A DNA stretch of 7,869 nt from Lachnospiraceae bacterium (GTDB lineage: Bacteria > Bacillota > Clostridia > Lachnospirales > Lachnospiraceae): contig JAJQIE010000100.1 of NCBI GenBank assembly GCA_021199395.1, positions 1-7,869 of the forward strand, written 5' to 3'. A program made the translations under genes and the position numbers. This document shows positions 1 through 6,982 of the stretch, piece by piece. The notes beneath the pieces were generated by a model. It worked only from the letters and a program-made list of their open reading frames with translations. It was not told where the DNA came from and did not search any database. Every line of letters starts with the position of its first letter. Positions within the stretch are counted from its first letter, which is position 1.

Positions 1-1905
1 GTAATAGAAGAGGAGCAGGTAGTGTTCCGTGTATGGGCGCCTACCGCGTCCTCTGTTTCTGTGAGAATCTATCCGGATGGAGATTCCGGGGAGATGGAGG
101 CGGAGCTGCCGATGACCGCAGGGGAAAACGGGGTCTGGAAAGCGGAGGGAGAAGCAGCTCTTGTGGGGAAATACTATACCTATTACGTAACAGTATATGG
201 GGAGAGCGGGGAGACGATCGATCCTTACGCGAAGTCTGCTGGTGTAAATGGTCAGAGAGGGATGATACTGGATTTGTCAAAAACGGATCCGGAGGGCTTT
301 TCGGACGATACCATGCCGGAGACGGAGAGCGCCACCGATGATGTGATTTATGAGATAAGCGTCCGTGATTTTACAGTGTCTGATACATCGGGGGTTACAA
401 ATAAAGGCAAATATCTTGGCCTTGCAGAGACAGGGACTGTAAATGAGTATGGAGACTCAACCGGGCTGGATTACCTGAGGGAGCTTGGGATCGCATATAT
501 ACAGCTGATGCCAACGATGGATTTTGAAGGGATTGATGAGGAAAACGGGGAAGGATATAACTGGGGATATAATCCTCTGAGCTACTTTGTACCGGAGGGC
601 TCCTATGCAACGGATGCGAAAAATGGGGAGGTTCGAATAGCTGAATATAAGGAAATGGTACAGGCGCTCCATGAAAATGGCATCCGTGTAGTCTTAGATG
701 TAGTCTATACGCATACCTATACCTACAGCGATTCCAGCCTGAATATTCTTGTTCCGGGATATTATTATCGGTTTACGAAAGACGGATCACTATCCGATGG
801 CTCCGGCTGTGGCAATGAAACCGCGACAGAACGGGCTATGATGCGGAAGCTGATCGTAGATTCCGTATGCTACTGGGCGGAGGAATACCATGTGGATGGA
901 TTCCGTTTTGATCTGATGGGGCTGATCGATACGGAAACCATGGAGGCTGTGCGTATTGCCCTCGATGAGATCAACCCGGAGATTCTGGTTTATGGAGAGG
1001 GGTGGACGGGTGGCACTTCTTCCTATGAGGGGGAGACGGCCTCCTCCGCGAACGCGTCCTCGCTCTTGGGAGTTTCCTTTTTTAACAATGTATACCGCCG
1101 GGGAATACAGGCATATATCTGTGGAGACGCCGGAGACGATGGCGAGTATGTCAATTGGGTGAAATTTGGAATTATCGGTGCGGTCTATTATGAGGAATTA
1201 TATGACACGCTGGGCTACTGGACTTCAAGTCCGGATCAAAGCATCCAATATTCGACCTGCCACGATGGCTATACTTTGTATGACCTGATCCGGCAGAACT
1301 GTTCGAATGAGTCAGAGGATAACTGGATTAAGAGAAATCAGCTGGCCTCGGCAATGGTGCTGACAGGCGAAGGAATTCCTTTATTCCAGTCCGGTGAGGA
1401 ATTTCTGCGCTCAAAGCCTGGCAGTGATGGGAACTACTATTCGGACTCCTATAATGCCGGCGATGAGGTCAATGCGCTGGACTGGAATCAGCGCACTGAG
1501 AACAGTGATCTGGTGGAGTATTACAGAGAGTGGATTGCCATACGCAAGATGAACGACGCGTTTGGTCTGGATTCAGCGGAGGCTGTACAGGAGAAGCTTT
1601 CTTTTCTGGATTCAGATGGTGAGCTTGTCATTGGTTATGACATTGCGCTAAGAAAGAATCTTCTGTTTATCAGACATACGGTGGTAATTTATAATGCCGG
1701 TGAAGAAACGGGAAGTGTCAGCTTTTATGGGAAAACACTTGAGGCAGAGCCTTTGTCCGTCGCAGTCTATACAGAAACGAGGGCAGATCTGTCCGCCTGT
1801 GCGCTGGCGGCTGTTGCCGGAATTCTTCTTCTGCTTGCTGTGGTGATTCTGATACGGAGAGGGAGAAAAAGGAAGAGCATTTTGAGGGAAAGAGTGGGAG
1901 AATAG
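1..1905 (+). CDS. pulA: Type I pullulanase (GH13), C-terminally membrane-anchored, 5' end outside the window
   Basis: Debranching enzyme that hydrolyses alpha-1,6 links in pullulan, glycogen or starch fragments. The frame is open to base 1, and the CBM48-like start (FRVWAPTAS) normally follows further N-terminal sequence, so the gene is treated as 5'-partial. A GTG at 22 with AGGAG at 11-15 is an alternative start. Numbered from that GTG: CBM48-like domain about 2-85; pullulanase signature YNWGYNP 179-185; GH13 region I DVVYTHT 226-232; region II GFRFDLMG with nucleophile Asp297; region III GEGW with acid/base Glu326; region IV CHDG with Asp415; beta domain about 520-585. Overall it resembles Bacillus AmyX. 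Residues 590-611 form one hydrophobic helix followed by RRGRKRK (612-618), a positive-inside anchor without an LPXTG motif. I infer an extracellular catalytic domain, but any signal peptide lies outside the window. The stop abuts the next gene. Family call very sure; location less so. Confidence 0.92.
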   Translation, partial: VIEEEQVVFRVWAPTASSVSVRIYPDGDSGEMEAELPMTAGENGVWKAEGEAALVGKYYTYYVTVYGESGETIDPYAKSAGVNGQRGMILDLSKTDPEGFSDDTMPETESATDDVIYEISVRDFTVSDTSGVTNKGKYLGLAETGTVNEYGDSTGLDYLRELGIAYIQLMPTMDFEGIDEENGEGYNWGYNPLSYFVPEGSYATDAKNGEVRIAEYKEMVQALHENGIRVVLDVVYTHTYTYSDSSLNILVPGYYYRFTKDGSLSDGSGCGNETATERAMMRKLIVDSVCYWAEEYHVDGFRFDLMGLIDTETMEAVRIALDEINPEILVYGEGWTGGTSSYEGETASSANASSLLGVSFFNNVYRRGIQAYICGDAGDDGEYVNWVKFGIIGAVYYEELYDTLGYWTSSPDQSIQYSTCHDGYTLYDLIRQNCSNESEDNWIKRNQLASAMVLTGEGIPLFQSGEEFLRSKPGSDGNYYSDSYNAGDEVNALDWNQRTENSDLVEYYREWIAIRKMNDAFGLDSAEAVQEKLSFLDSDGELVIGYDIALRKNLLFIRHTVVIYNAGEETGSVSFYGKTLEAEPLSVAVYTETRADLSACALAAVAGILLLLAVVILIRRGRKRKSILRERVGE

Positions 1906-3789
1906 ATGGGAAAAAATAAAACGAGTGAAAAGATAAATATAGCGGTGACAGTGAATGACAATTATGTCTATCCTCTTAAAATCATGCTGCATACGCTTTT
2001 TCATTCCAACCGGGACATACGCGCGCAGGTATATCTGATTTATTCCGATGTGTCGCGGGAAAATCTGGAAAATCTGAGAAAGCTTTGCACCAGCTTTCAG
2101 AGCGGTTTTTTTCCTGTGAAAATAGGAGAGGAGTATTTCAGGGATGCTCCCTGTATGCTCCACCTCTCAAAAGAAATGTATTATCGAATTCTCATAGCAG
2201 ACTTCGTCCCTGATACACTGGAACGTATTCTCTATCTGGATCCGGATATGCTGGTACTGGGGGACATTCGTCCTCTTTACCATGTAGAGATGGACGGGAA
2301 ATTTTTTGCCGGGGCGCAGGACCGGCTTCAGGATGGACAGCGCAAGAAAAAGAATCCTGAGATCAGGACAACCTATATCAATTCCGGTGTGCTGGTCTGC
2401 AACCTCGCCTGTCTTCGAAAGGAACAAAACCGTCAGGAGGTATTTGACTTTCTTGTGGAGAACAGGGAGCGCCTTCAATTCCCGGATCAGGATCTGATCA
2501 ATGAACTGTACGAGGAACGGCTGGTCTATGTAAAAGACAGGTACAATCTGAATCCGAACATACCCTACGCGCGGGAGTTTTTCTATTCGAATTTCTTTCC
2601 TTTTCTCTGGCCAGAAGAGGAGCGTCCCGTATGTCTTCACTATATGGGAAGCGACAAGCCGTGGAATCCGGGATACAATCTGTCACGCTATCAGTATTAC
2701 TGGCTGGCGGAAATGAGGTATTCGGATCGAAATAAGCTGAAAATTTTTCTGCGTGGTGTAAAGATTCCGGGCAGTATTGTTTCGGAAGCATTAATATTTG
2801 TCGGGGCAGTAAAGAATCGAATCAGGAAACGAATCGGACGATTACCAGGAAAAATGGAAACAGATGGTTCGGCAAACGGATTGGGCAGGTCAGGTGAAAT
2901 GAAGCATACGATAGAAGTTTATGTGGCTACACACAAAAAGGTAGAATTAAAACTGCCGGACTATTGTCGCCTGATTCAGGTCGGCAGCGCTCTGCATGAC
3001 AGAATGGATGGATATCTGCATGACGATGAGTGGGAACCTCATATTTCGGATAAGAATGAATCTTACTGTGAACTGACTGCCCTGTACTTCCTCTGGAAGC
3101 ACAGTGAAGCTGAGATTAAAGGACTGTTCCAATATCGGCGCCTGTTTTACAATGGAAAGCCGTTATCCTGCAATCGATGCTTCATAACGGAAAAAGCAGG
3201 TCAAATCGCAGAGACCTGTCTCACGGAGTCGCAGATTCGGGAATATCTAAACGAATATGATATTATTGATGAGATTCCTTTTACTCCTGGTCTGATAACG
3301 GCGAAAGCAGCATTGGAACGATGCTGCTACCCAGAGGATATAGAGAAACTTGACCGGGTAATCTGTGAGTATTATCCTGAATATTATGAGACATTTAAGC
3401 GTGTTATGGGGCTGCGAAACCTTTCTTACTGTAATATGCTGATAGCCAAACGAGAAACTTTTGACGCATATTGTGAATGGCTCTTTGGTGTGCTTGCCAG
3501 ATGCGAGGCCTTGATTTCTGTCAGTTCATATGATATCGCTCACAAAAGAGTATTTGGCTTTTTTGGTGAAATACTGATGGATGTTTGGATCAGACAGCAG
3601 GAACTAAAAGAAAAGCATGTGCCAAGACTTCGCGTTCTGGAATACAGCACGAACAAAACTGGCTTCGGTCGCATATTTTTCTGCGTGAAGTCGGAACTCC
3701 TTCAAGCACTTGCGAGAAGAAATATCAGAGTTCCAGTAGAGCATACCAGGATTTTGGATGCTTATTGGGAGAATTCCACTAATACATAA
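1906..3789 (+). CDS. Two-domain glycosyltransferase: GT8 domain fused to DUF4422 domain
   Basis: Probable glycan-building enzyme with two transferase-like domains. Residues about 5-260 are a GT8 (glycogenin/LgtC-like) retaining transferase: metal-binding DPD at 112-114 (YLDPDMLVLGD), YINSGVLVCNL around 158, PDQD 193-196, and HYMGSDKPW 245-253, the usual closing GT8 motif. Residues about 280-331 are a basic linker, possibly membrane-surface seeking. From Met332 a DUF4422 domain follows: LIQVGSALHDRMDGY, ISDKNESYCELTALY from 380, GLFQYRRLF from 406, and RVFGFFGEIL near the end. DUF4422 occurs in capsule and cell-wall polysaccharide loci. No signal peptide or clear membrane helix is seen, so it is probably cytoplasmic. 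The ATG directly follows the pullulanase TAG, with GGGAG at 1896-1900 as ribosome binding site, so the two are co-transcribed and probably translationally coupled. Donor and acceptor sugars cannot be told. The 3' half looks more AT-rich than eda or aroC. Confidence 0.88.
   Translation: MGKNKTSEKINIAVTVNDNYVYPLKIMLHTLFHSNRDIRAQVYLIYSDVSRENLENLRKLCTSFQSGFFPVKIGEEYFRDAPCMLHLSKEMYYRILIADFVPDTLERILYLDPDMLVLGDIRPLYHVEMDGKFFAGAQDRLQDGQRKKKNPEIRTTYINSGVLVCNLACLRKEQNRQEVFDFLVENRERLQFPDQDLINELYEERLVYVKDRYNLNPNIPYAREFFYSNFFPFLWPEEERPVCLHYMGSDKPWNPGYNLSRYQYYWLAEMRYSDRNKLKIFLRGVKIPGSIVSEALIFVGAVKNRIRKRIGRLPGKMETDGSANGLGRSGEMKHTIEVYVATHKKVELKLPDYCRLIQVGSALHDRMDGYLHDDEWEPHISDKNESYCELTALYFLWKHSEAEIKGLFQYRRLFYNGKPLSCNRCFITEKAGQIAETCLTESQIREYLNEYDIIDEIPFTPGLITAKAALERCCYPEDIEKLDRVICEYYPEYYETFKRVMGLRNLSYCNMLIAKRETFDAYCEWLFGVLARCEALISVSSYDIAHKRVFGFFGEILMDVWIRQQELKEKHVPRLRVLEYSTNKTGFGRIFFCVKSELLQALARRNIRVPVEHTRILDAYWENSTNT
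2887..2901 (+). promoter_or_regulatory. Possible internal ribosome binding site and start for a free DUF4422 protein
   Basis: Within the fused gene, exactly at the domain border, AGGTCAGGTGAA precedes an in-frame ATG at 2899-2901 (Met332). AGGT at 2887-2890 lies 8 nt from the ATG. Starting here would give a 296-residue DUF4422-only protein. It may be a working internal start or a relic of two once-separate genes; sequence alone cannot decide. Confidence 0.35.
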
Positions 3790-3794
3790 TCTTG

Positions 3795-3834
3795 AACGGA
3801 TAGGGGCGCATATATCCTCTATCCGTTTTATTTG
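3795..3834 (+). terminator. Rho-independent terminator after the pullulanase/glycosyltransferase unit
   Basis: A 12-bp stem with one G-U pair runs from AACGGATAGGGG (3795-3806) to CCTCTATCCGTT (3816-3827), with a 9-nt loop, followed by a T-rich run (TTTTATTT). It begins 6 nt after the stop codon at 3789. The stem sequence is closely related to that of the hairpin at 5773-5805. Confidence 0.9.
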
Positions 3835-3909
3835 CTGCTCTTTTGATAAAATCCTTACCTATTTTATTGATGTGATATCTGATGAATTTATAGCGCAATT
3901 ATTTCGTGC

Positions 3910-3937
3910 TTGCAATCATTTTCAGATGTGTTAGAAT
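3910..3937 (+). promoter_or_regulatory. Probable sigma-A promoter for eda and the lactonase gene
   Basis: A -35-like TTGCAA (3910-3915) and -10 TAGAAT (3932-3937) are 16 nt apart, giving a predicted transcription start near 3944. It lies between the upstream terminator and the aldolase start, in an AT-rich stretch with no gene. The match is fair, not perfect. Confidence 0.55.
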
Positions 3938-3950
3938 AAATACAGATTAT

Positions 3951-3993
3951 GCCGAGACACGGGAAACATTTTTTGGTTCCCCGTATCTGTGGC
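3951..3993 (+). other. Leader hairpin at the 5' end of the eda transcript
   Basis: An imperfect stem-loop pairs GCC/GGC (3951-3953 with 3991-3993), AGA/TCT (3955-3957 with 3986-3988), ACGGG/CCCGT (3959-3963 with 3980-3984) and AAC/GTT (3965-3967 with 3976-3978), broken by single mismatches and a one-base bulge. The loop is T-rich. It begins about 7 nt after the predicted transcription start and ends 11 nt before the AGGAG at 4004-4008, so it leaves the ribosome site free. It could stabilise the mRNA. No known riboswitch was recognised. Confidence 0.45.
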
Positions 3994-4017
3994 AAAGCGG
4001 AAAAGGAGAAGAGTATT

Positions 4018-4659
4018 ATGGCTGACGAAATGAGTATAAGGATTCAGGAAATGGGCGTGGTTCCGGTAGTCGTTCTGGAGGACGCAGCGGACGCGGAACC
4101 GCTTGCGAAAGCGCTCTGTGAGGGCGGGCTGCCGTGCGCGGAGGTGACGTTCCGCACCGCTGCGGCAGAGGAGAGTATCCGCCGTATGGCGCAGGCTTAC
4201 CCGGATATGCTGATTGGCGCAGGCACTGTACTTACGATCGAGCAGGTTGACCGCGCGGTGGCAGCCGGGGCAAAATTTATCGTGAGTCCGGGCTTTGATC
4301 CGGAGATCGTGGATTATTGTCTTGAAAAAGAGATCCCGATTTTTCCAGGGTGTGTGACGCCGTCTGAGGTGGCGCAGGCAGTAAAACGCGGACTTAAAGT
4401 TGTGAAATTTTTCCCGGCGGAGCAATTCGGCGGCGTGAATACCATCAAGGCACTCTCAGCGCCGTATGTTGGCCTGAAGTTTATGCCGACCGGCGGTGTG
4501 AACGCGGGTAATCTGAAGAGCTATCTCACCTGCCCGGCCATTATCGCCTGTGGCGGAAGCTGGATGGTAAAGGGCGCACTGATCAAAGAGGGCAAATTCG
4601 ATGAGATTCTCAGCATGACGGAGGAGGCAGTCGCTCTGGTAAAGGAGATCCGCGCTTAA
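4018..4659 (+). CDS. eda: KDPG/KHG aldolase (2-dehydro-3-deoxyphosphogluconate aldolase / 4-hydroxy-2-oxoglutarate aldolase)
   Basis: Cytoplasmic class I aldolase that splits 2-keto-3-deoxy-6-phosphogluconate into pyruvate and glyceraldehyde 3-phosphate, the last step of the Entner-Doudoroff and uronate routes; family members may also act on 4-hydroxy-2-oxoglutarate. At 213 residues it has the usual family length and is a single TIM barrel. Visible motifs are EVTFRT with Glu42 and Arg46, IGAGTVL, FIVSPGFD, IFPGCVTPSE, the Schiff-base Lys130 in KVVKFFPAE, FMPTGGVN and IACGGSWM. ATG 4018 was chosen because AGGAG (4004-4008) lies 9 nt upstream and the conserved fold starts just after it. The in-frame ATG at 3949 would add 23 residues encoded by the leader hairpin and is unlikely. 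The lactonase gene follows closely, in one transcript. Confidence 0.93.
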   Translation: MADEMSIRIQEMGVVPVVVLEDAADAEPLAKALCEGGLPCAEVTFRTAAAEESIRRMAQAYPDMLIGAGTVLTIEQVDRAVAAGAKFIVSPGFDPEIVDYCLEKEIPIFPGCVTPSEVAQAVKRGLKVVKFFPAEQFGGVNTIKALSAPYVGLKFMPTGGVNAGNLKSYLTCPAIIACGGSWMVKGALIKEGKFDEILSMTEEAVALVKEIRA

Positions 4660-4687
4660 AATCAGCATGGATAAAGGGAGGTCTGGA

Positions 4688-5749
4688 ATGGCTGATCAGG
4701 AAAAATATGTGGCATATGTCGGCACTTACACACATGGGAGCAGTATTGGCATCCATATCTATGATATTGATGTAGAAGCCGGACATATGACAGAGAGGGA
4801 GGTAATCCCGGTCAACAATGCGTCGCATATGACGAAATCTTATAATGGAAGGTATCTCTACTCGATCGCGGATGAGGGGGTGGAGGTGCTCAAAATTCTG
4901 CCGGATGGCGGACTTTCCCCCATCAATCAGGTTGGCATAGACGGTATGCGGGGCTGCTATCTTTCGACAGATCAGTCCGGGCGTTTCCTTTTTGTGGGAG
5001 GCTACCATGACGGCAAGGTTACAGTCGTCCACACGCATAAGACCGGACGGCTGGGTTCTGTCATGGATGGGGTTTTTCACAAGGGGCTTGGGCTTGGAGG
5101 CGTCGCGGGACGCAATTTCCTTCCCCATGTGACCTGTGTGACGCCGACCCCGGATGACAAATATCTCTGTGCGGTGGACAATGGAGTAGATCAGGTCAAG
5201 CTTTACAAGGTAAATGAAAAGACCGGAAAGCTGAAGCTCTATGATATCCTGCGCTGTAAGCTGGATTCCGGTCCGAGGCTGCTTGTTTTCAGCAAAGACG
5301 GCAGATACGCGTACATCAACAGTGAGCTGACCAATGAGATTACCGTGTATCGCTATGACGGCACGGGAAAAGCGCCGGAGTTCGAGCCGATTCAGACAAT
5401 CTCCTGTCTGAGAGATAAGGAGTCGCGCGGCAGCGCCGGCTGCGGTATGAAGATCGCGCCGAGCGGCCGATATCTGTACGCGTCTACGGCAGGAGAGAAT
5501 ACAGCGGCTGTTTTTAGCATTGACCAGGAAAGCGGGCTTCTCGAAATGCTGTGCTGTCTCCCGATCAGCGGCGAATACCCTAAGGATCTTGATGTACTGC
5601 CGGGGGAGAAGACCCTGGTGGTTCTCAACCATGAGACGAATGAGATCCGCTTTTTCACGATTGACTATGAGAAGAAGCTGCTGGTTATGAAGGGGCGTCC
5701 GATTAAGATCGATACGCCGAACTGTATTTTGATTTCGAAGGTTGGGTAA
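4688..5749 (+). CDS. Lactonase family beta-propeller protein (6-phosphogluconolactonase type)
   Basis: A 353-residue protein of the seven-bladed beta-propeller lactonase family (PF10282; relatives include E. coli Pgl/YbhE and B. subtilis YkgB). The family hydrolyses 6-phosphogluconolactone or related lactones in the cytoplasm. Family motifs are YVAYVGTYTHGSSIGI at the start, NGRYLYSI, SGRFLFVGGYHDGKVTV, FLPHVTCVTPTPDDKYL, GPRLLVFSKDGRYAYINSEL and YPKDLDVLPGEKTLVVLNH. The usual GPRH motif reads GPRL here (Leu198), so the specific substrate is in doubt. ATG 4688 was chosen over the in-frame ATG 4667 because GGGAGG (4676-4681) sits 6 nt before 4688. It is 28 nt downstream of eda with no terminator between them, so the two form an operon. 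The pairing suggests lactone opening followed by sugar-acid breakdown. No signal peptide is seen. Confidence 0.85.
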   Translation: MADQEKYVAYVGTYTHGSSIGIHIYDIDVEAGHMTEREVIPVNNASHMTKSYNGRYLYSIADEGVEVLKILPDGGLSPINQVGIDGMRGCYLSTDQSGRFLFVGGYHDGKVTVVHTHKTGRLGSVMDGVFHKGLGLGGVAGRNFLPHVTCVTPTPDDKYLCAVDNGVDQVKLYKVNEKTGKLKLYDILRCKLDSGPRLLVFSKDGRYAYINSELTNEITVYRYDGTGKAPEFEPIQTISCLRDKESRGSAGCGMKIAPSGRYLYASTAGENTAAVFSIDQESGLLEMLCCLPISGEYPKDLDVLPGEKTLVVLNHETNEIRFFTIDYEKKLLVMKGRPIKIDTPNCILISKVG

Positions 5750-5755
5750 ATGATT

Positions 5756-5816
5756 CCTGTGTAATCGAGCAGACGGATAGGGGAGAAAGGCATTCCCCTG
5801 TCCGTTTGCACACAGG
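5756..5816. terminator. Long hairpin between convergent genes, probably a two-way terminator
   Basis: The core stem pairs ACGGATAGGGGA (5773-5784) with TCCCCTGTCCGT (5794-5805), 12 bp with one T-G wobble on the + strand. It extends through GCAG/TTGC (5769-5772 with 5806-5809) and, after a 6-nt left-side bulge, through CCTGTGT/ACACAGG (5756-5762 with 5810-5816). It sits between the lactonase stop (5749) and the aroC stop (5855). Neither strand has a strong T-run after the stem, so termination efficiency is uncertain, although the position and symmetry fit a shared terminator. Confidence 0.7.
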
Positions 5817-5854
5817 CAGATAAGAAACTGTCATGAAATGATGCGGCGTGTATT

Positions 5855-6982
5855 TTAACCGAATATTTTTTTGACATAGCTGATCTGCGACGTCATTGCG
5901 AGCAGCAGATGGTCGGCAAGCGTGATGGCCGTCATGGCTTCGACTACCGGAACCGCTCTGGCCACGACGATCGGATCATGCCTTCCGTGAATACTCTCTA
6001 CATGGCAGCTGCCGTCTTTTCCGAGCATGCTCTGCGGCTGCGCGATCGAGGGAGTTGGCTTGAAGGAGGCGCGGAGCAAAAGAGGCGCTCCATCGCTGAT
6101 TCCGCCGAGAATACCGCCGCTGTGGTTGCTGGCTTTATAGGGGATGCCATCTGCACCGCAAAGATAAGCGTCATTGTTTTCCGACCCCTTTGCTCTTTGG
6201 ACGGCGGCTCCGTCTCCGATCTCTACGGCTTTGACAGCGCCGATCGACATCAGCGCTTTTGCCAGGTTTGCGTCCAGCTTTTCGAAGCAGGGCTCACCAA
6301 GACCTGCCGGGAGATGGCGGACAATACATTCTATCGCGCCGCCGCTTGAATCCTGTGAGCGGATGCAGGCATCCAGCCATGCGAGCGCTTTCTGCGTGGC
6401 CTGCCGATCCGGCATACGCACGGGGCTTTCCTCCGCATAAGCAAAATCCAGTGTTTCCCGATCGATATTCTCTATGGTCACAGGTCCGATCGCGCTCACA
6501 TAAGCGCTGACTGTGACGCCGAGCTCCGAGAGCAGCTTTTGCGCTACCGCGCCCGCAGCCACTCGTCCGATTGTTTCACGCGCAGAGGAACGTCCTCCGC
6601 CGCGGTAATCCCGAATCCCGTATTTCTGATCGTAGGTGTAATCCGCATGCCCCGGACGATAAAGCTCTGCGATGCTTCCGTAATCCCGTGAGCGCTGATC
6701 CTGATTGCGCACCAGCAGAGAAATCGGAGTTCCGGTTGTGAGCCCCTCGAAGGTTCCGGACAGGATTTCCACCTGATCGGCTTCGGACCGCGCTGTCGTG
6801 TATCGGTTTTGTCCGGGACGCCTGCGGTCGAGCTGCTTCTGGATGTCTTCTTCTGTGAGCGCAATCCCCGCCGGACAGCCGTCGATCACGACTCCGATTC
6901 CTTTCCCGTGAGATTCCCCCCATGTGCTGATTTTAAAGATTGTACCGAATGTAGATCCCGCCATTTTCTCGCTGTCACTCAT
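5855..6982 (-). CDS. aroC: Chorismate synthase
   Basis: Converts 5-enolpyruvylshikimate 3-phosphate to chorismate, the last common step to aromatic amino acids, using reduced FMN; cytoplasmic and normally a tetramer. The protein is full length at 375 residues. Motifs in order: [21 protein letters not shown] at the N-terminus (flavin-binding and active-site His), [27 protein letters not shown] (second conserved His), [37 protein letters not shown], and [14 protein letters not shown] with the RHDP signature. The ATG at 6982 gives [13 protein letters not shown]. An in-frame ATG at 6964 (MAGSTFG) gives 369 residues and matches the usual start of relatives equally well. Both ribosome sites are weak (GAGAG or GCGAGA). 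The gene stands alone here, convergent with the lactonase unit, and is preceded by a long structured leader. Confidence 0.96.
   Translation of the reverse strand: MSDSEKMAGSTFGTIFKISTWGESHGKGIGVVIDGCPAGIALTEEDIQKQLDRRRPGQNRYTTARSEADQVEILSGTFEGLTTGTPISLLVRNQDQRSRDYGSIAELYRPGHADYTYDQKYGIRDYRGGGRSSARETIGRVAAGAVAQKLLSELGVTVSAYVSAIGPVTIENIDRETLDFAYAEESPVRMPDRQATQKALAWLDACIRSQDSSGGAIECIVRHLPAGLGEPCFEKLDANLAKALMSIGAVKAVEIGDGAAVQRAKGSENNDAYLCGADGIPYKASNHSGGILGGISDGAPLLLRASFKPTPSIAQPQSMLGKDGSCHVESIHGRHDPIVVARAVPVVEAMTAITLADHLLLAMTSQISYVKKIFG

Noticed and set aside
1648..2163. 171-codon - strand frame across the pullulanase/glycosyltransferase junction
   Set aside because: Composition is Ser/His/Phe-rich without domains, and it overlaps two well-supported genes.
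3949..4017. Upstream in-frame extension of the aldolase (23 residues)
   Set aside because: The extension is encoded by the leader hairpin, has no ribosome site, and ATG 4018 has a strong AGGAG at proper distance and the family's usual length.
4610..5632. 340-codon open frame on the - strand opposite the lactonase gene
   Set aside because: It lies fully antisense to a gene with clear family motifs, has no recognisable domain and no good ribosome site; long antisense frames are common opposite GC-biased codons.
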